A DNA stretch of 64,000 bases from Ruminococcaceae bacterium UBA1236 (lineage in GTDB: Bacteria; Bacillota; Clostridia; Oscillospirales; Acutalibacteraceae): assembly GCA_002309055.1 (NCBI GenBank), contig DBWO01000051.1, forward strand, positions 41,255-105,254, read 5' to 3'. Positions 63,820-64,000 of this stretch are shown in pieces. The position numbers were made by a program, and so were the translations under genes. Every line of letters begins with the position of its first letter. The first letter of the stretch is position 1. The notes under the pieces are model-generated. The model was not told where the DNA came from, searched no databases, and saw only the letters and a program-made list of their open reading frames with translations.

Positions 63820-63849
63820 GGAACGGACCCGGCGCAACCAATCCGTTCC
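63820..63849. repeat. Inverted repeat between pilus promoter and tRNA
   Basis: Perfect 8-bp arms ggaacgga (63820-63827) and tccgttcc (63842-63849) with a 14-base loop. No T run on either side, so it is not a clear terminator. The rest of 63694-63902 is A/T-rich and shows no gene. Confidence 0.55.
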
Positions 63850-63902
63850 CCTGCCCCGGAAAATTCCTTATAAAAATAAAATCAAGCCGGCATCATTTTA
63901 TA

Positions 63903-63931
63903 TTGACAAAATCGGATGCAGGGTTTATAAT
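63903..63931 (+). promoter_or_regulatory. Consensus promoter of the tRNA-Ala gene
   Basis: TTGACA (63903-63908), 17-bp spacer, TATAAT (63926-63931), 17 bases before the tRNA 5' end. A perfect consensus is usual for stable-RNA genes. Confidence 0.9.
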
Positions 63932-63948
63932 AATCAAGCATTTTATAT

Positions 63949-64000
63949 GGGCCTGTAGCTCAGTTTGGGAGAGCGTTCGGTTCGCATCCGAGAGGTCGAG
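63949..64000 (+). tRNA. tRNA-Ala (anticodon CGC), 3' end cut by window edge
   Basis: Acceptor GGGCCTG, TA, D-stem GCTC/GAGC with loop AGTTTGGGA, anticodon stem TTCGG/CCGAG around loop TTCGCAT, which places anticodon CGC (reads GCG, Ala), then variable loop and the start of the T-stem. The acceptor 3' strand and G3:U70 identity pair lie outside the window, so the identity rests on the anticodon. Confidence 0.9.

Noticed and set aside
63949..64000. tRNA gene as the attachment site of an integrated element carrying the pilus operon
   Set aside because: No integrase, direct repeat of the tRNA 3' end or other mobile-element gene is visible, and the tRNA 3' end is outside the window.

Overview
The window comes from a low-to-mid GC Gram-positive bacterium, most likely a spore-forming anaerobe of the Clostridia (Ruminococcaceae/Oscillospirales-like gut lineage). 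The reasons are the gmk-rpoZ-priA-def-fmt-rsmB-rlmN-prpC-prkC and scpA-scpB-ytfJ-rluB gene orders, sigma-A type promoters, AGGAGG-like ribosome sites, many lipoproteins, a CIRCE element, LPXTG/sortase surface proteins and a GerW/YtfJ-type sporulation protein. The lineage is inferred from these features; no database was searched.

Layout. Bases 1-21.7 kb: one long minus-strand housekeeping series. It reads from a VCBS-type lipoprotein and a two-component system (21.6-18.1 kb) through DUF1385, prmC, an M50 protease, scpA/scpB, DUF2953, ytfJ, rluB, yicC, remA, gmk, rpoZ, priA, def, fmt, a membrane zinc protease, rsmB and rlmN to the PP2C phosphatase/PASTA kinase pair (prpC-prkC). The kinase runs off the left edge. 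Bases 21.9-32.5 kb: a YfcC-type carrier with a lipoprotein, clpB with a CIRCE operator, a divergent glycosidase-like gene, a secreted zinc-ribbon protein and the rhaA-rhaD rhamnose pair.

Bases 32.5-41.8 kb: an accessory block of exported proteins. It holds a GH3-type acyl-adenylating enzyme in one operon with two tandem LCAT-like alpha/beta hydrolases whose nucleophile position is Cys rather than Ser. Beside it is an mltG - leucine-rich-repeat lipoprotein - exported phosphoesterase operon. Bases 41.9-51.4 kb: uvrB-uvrA, a NahK-like sugar kinase, a small lipoprotein, and a phosphoesterase-EamA-DUF4342 operon.

Bases 51.8-64 kb: a diguanylate cyclase gene faces a seven-gene sortase-dependent pilus operon (coiled-coil protein, signal peptidase I, 1682-residue LPXTG adhesin, major pilin, class C sortase, minor pilin, second sortase). 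The operon starts from a perfect-consensus promoter. Its leader carries what reads as a class I cyclic-di-GMP riboswitch followed by an intrinsic terminator, so the neighbouring cyclase and the pilus probably form one second-messenger circuit. A tRNA-Ala(CGC) gene with its own consensus promoter is cut by the right edge.

The strongest signals for follow-up are the riboswitch-controlled pilus with its adjacent cyclase, and the GH3 plus Cys-nucleophile hydrolase operon whose exported products share an unusual cationic-hydrophobic C-terminal tail.
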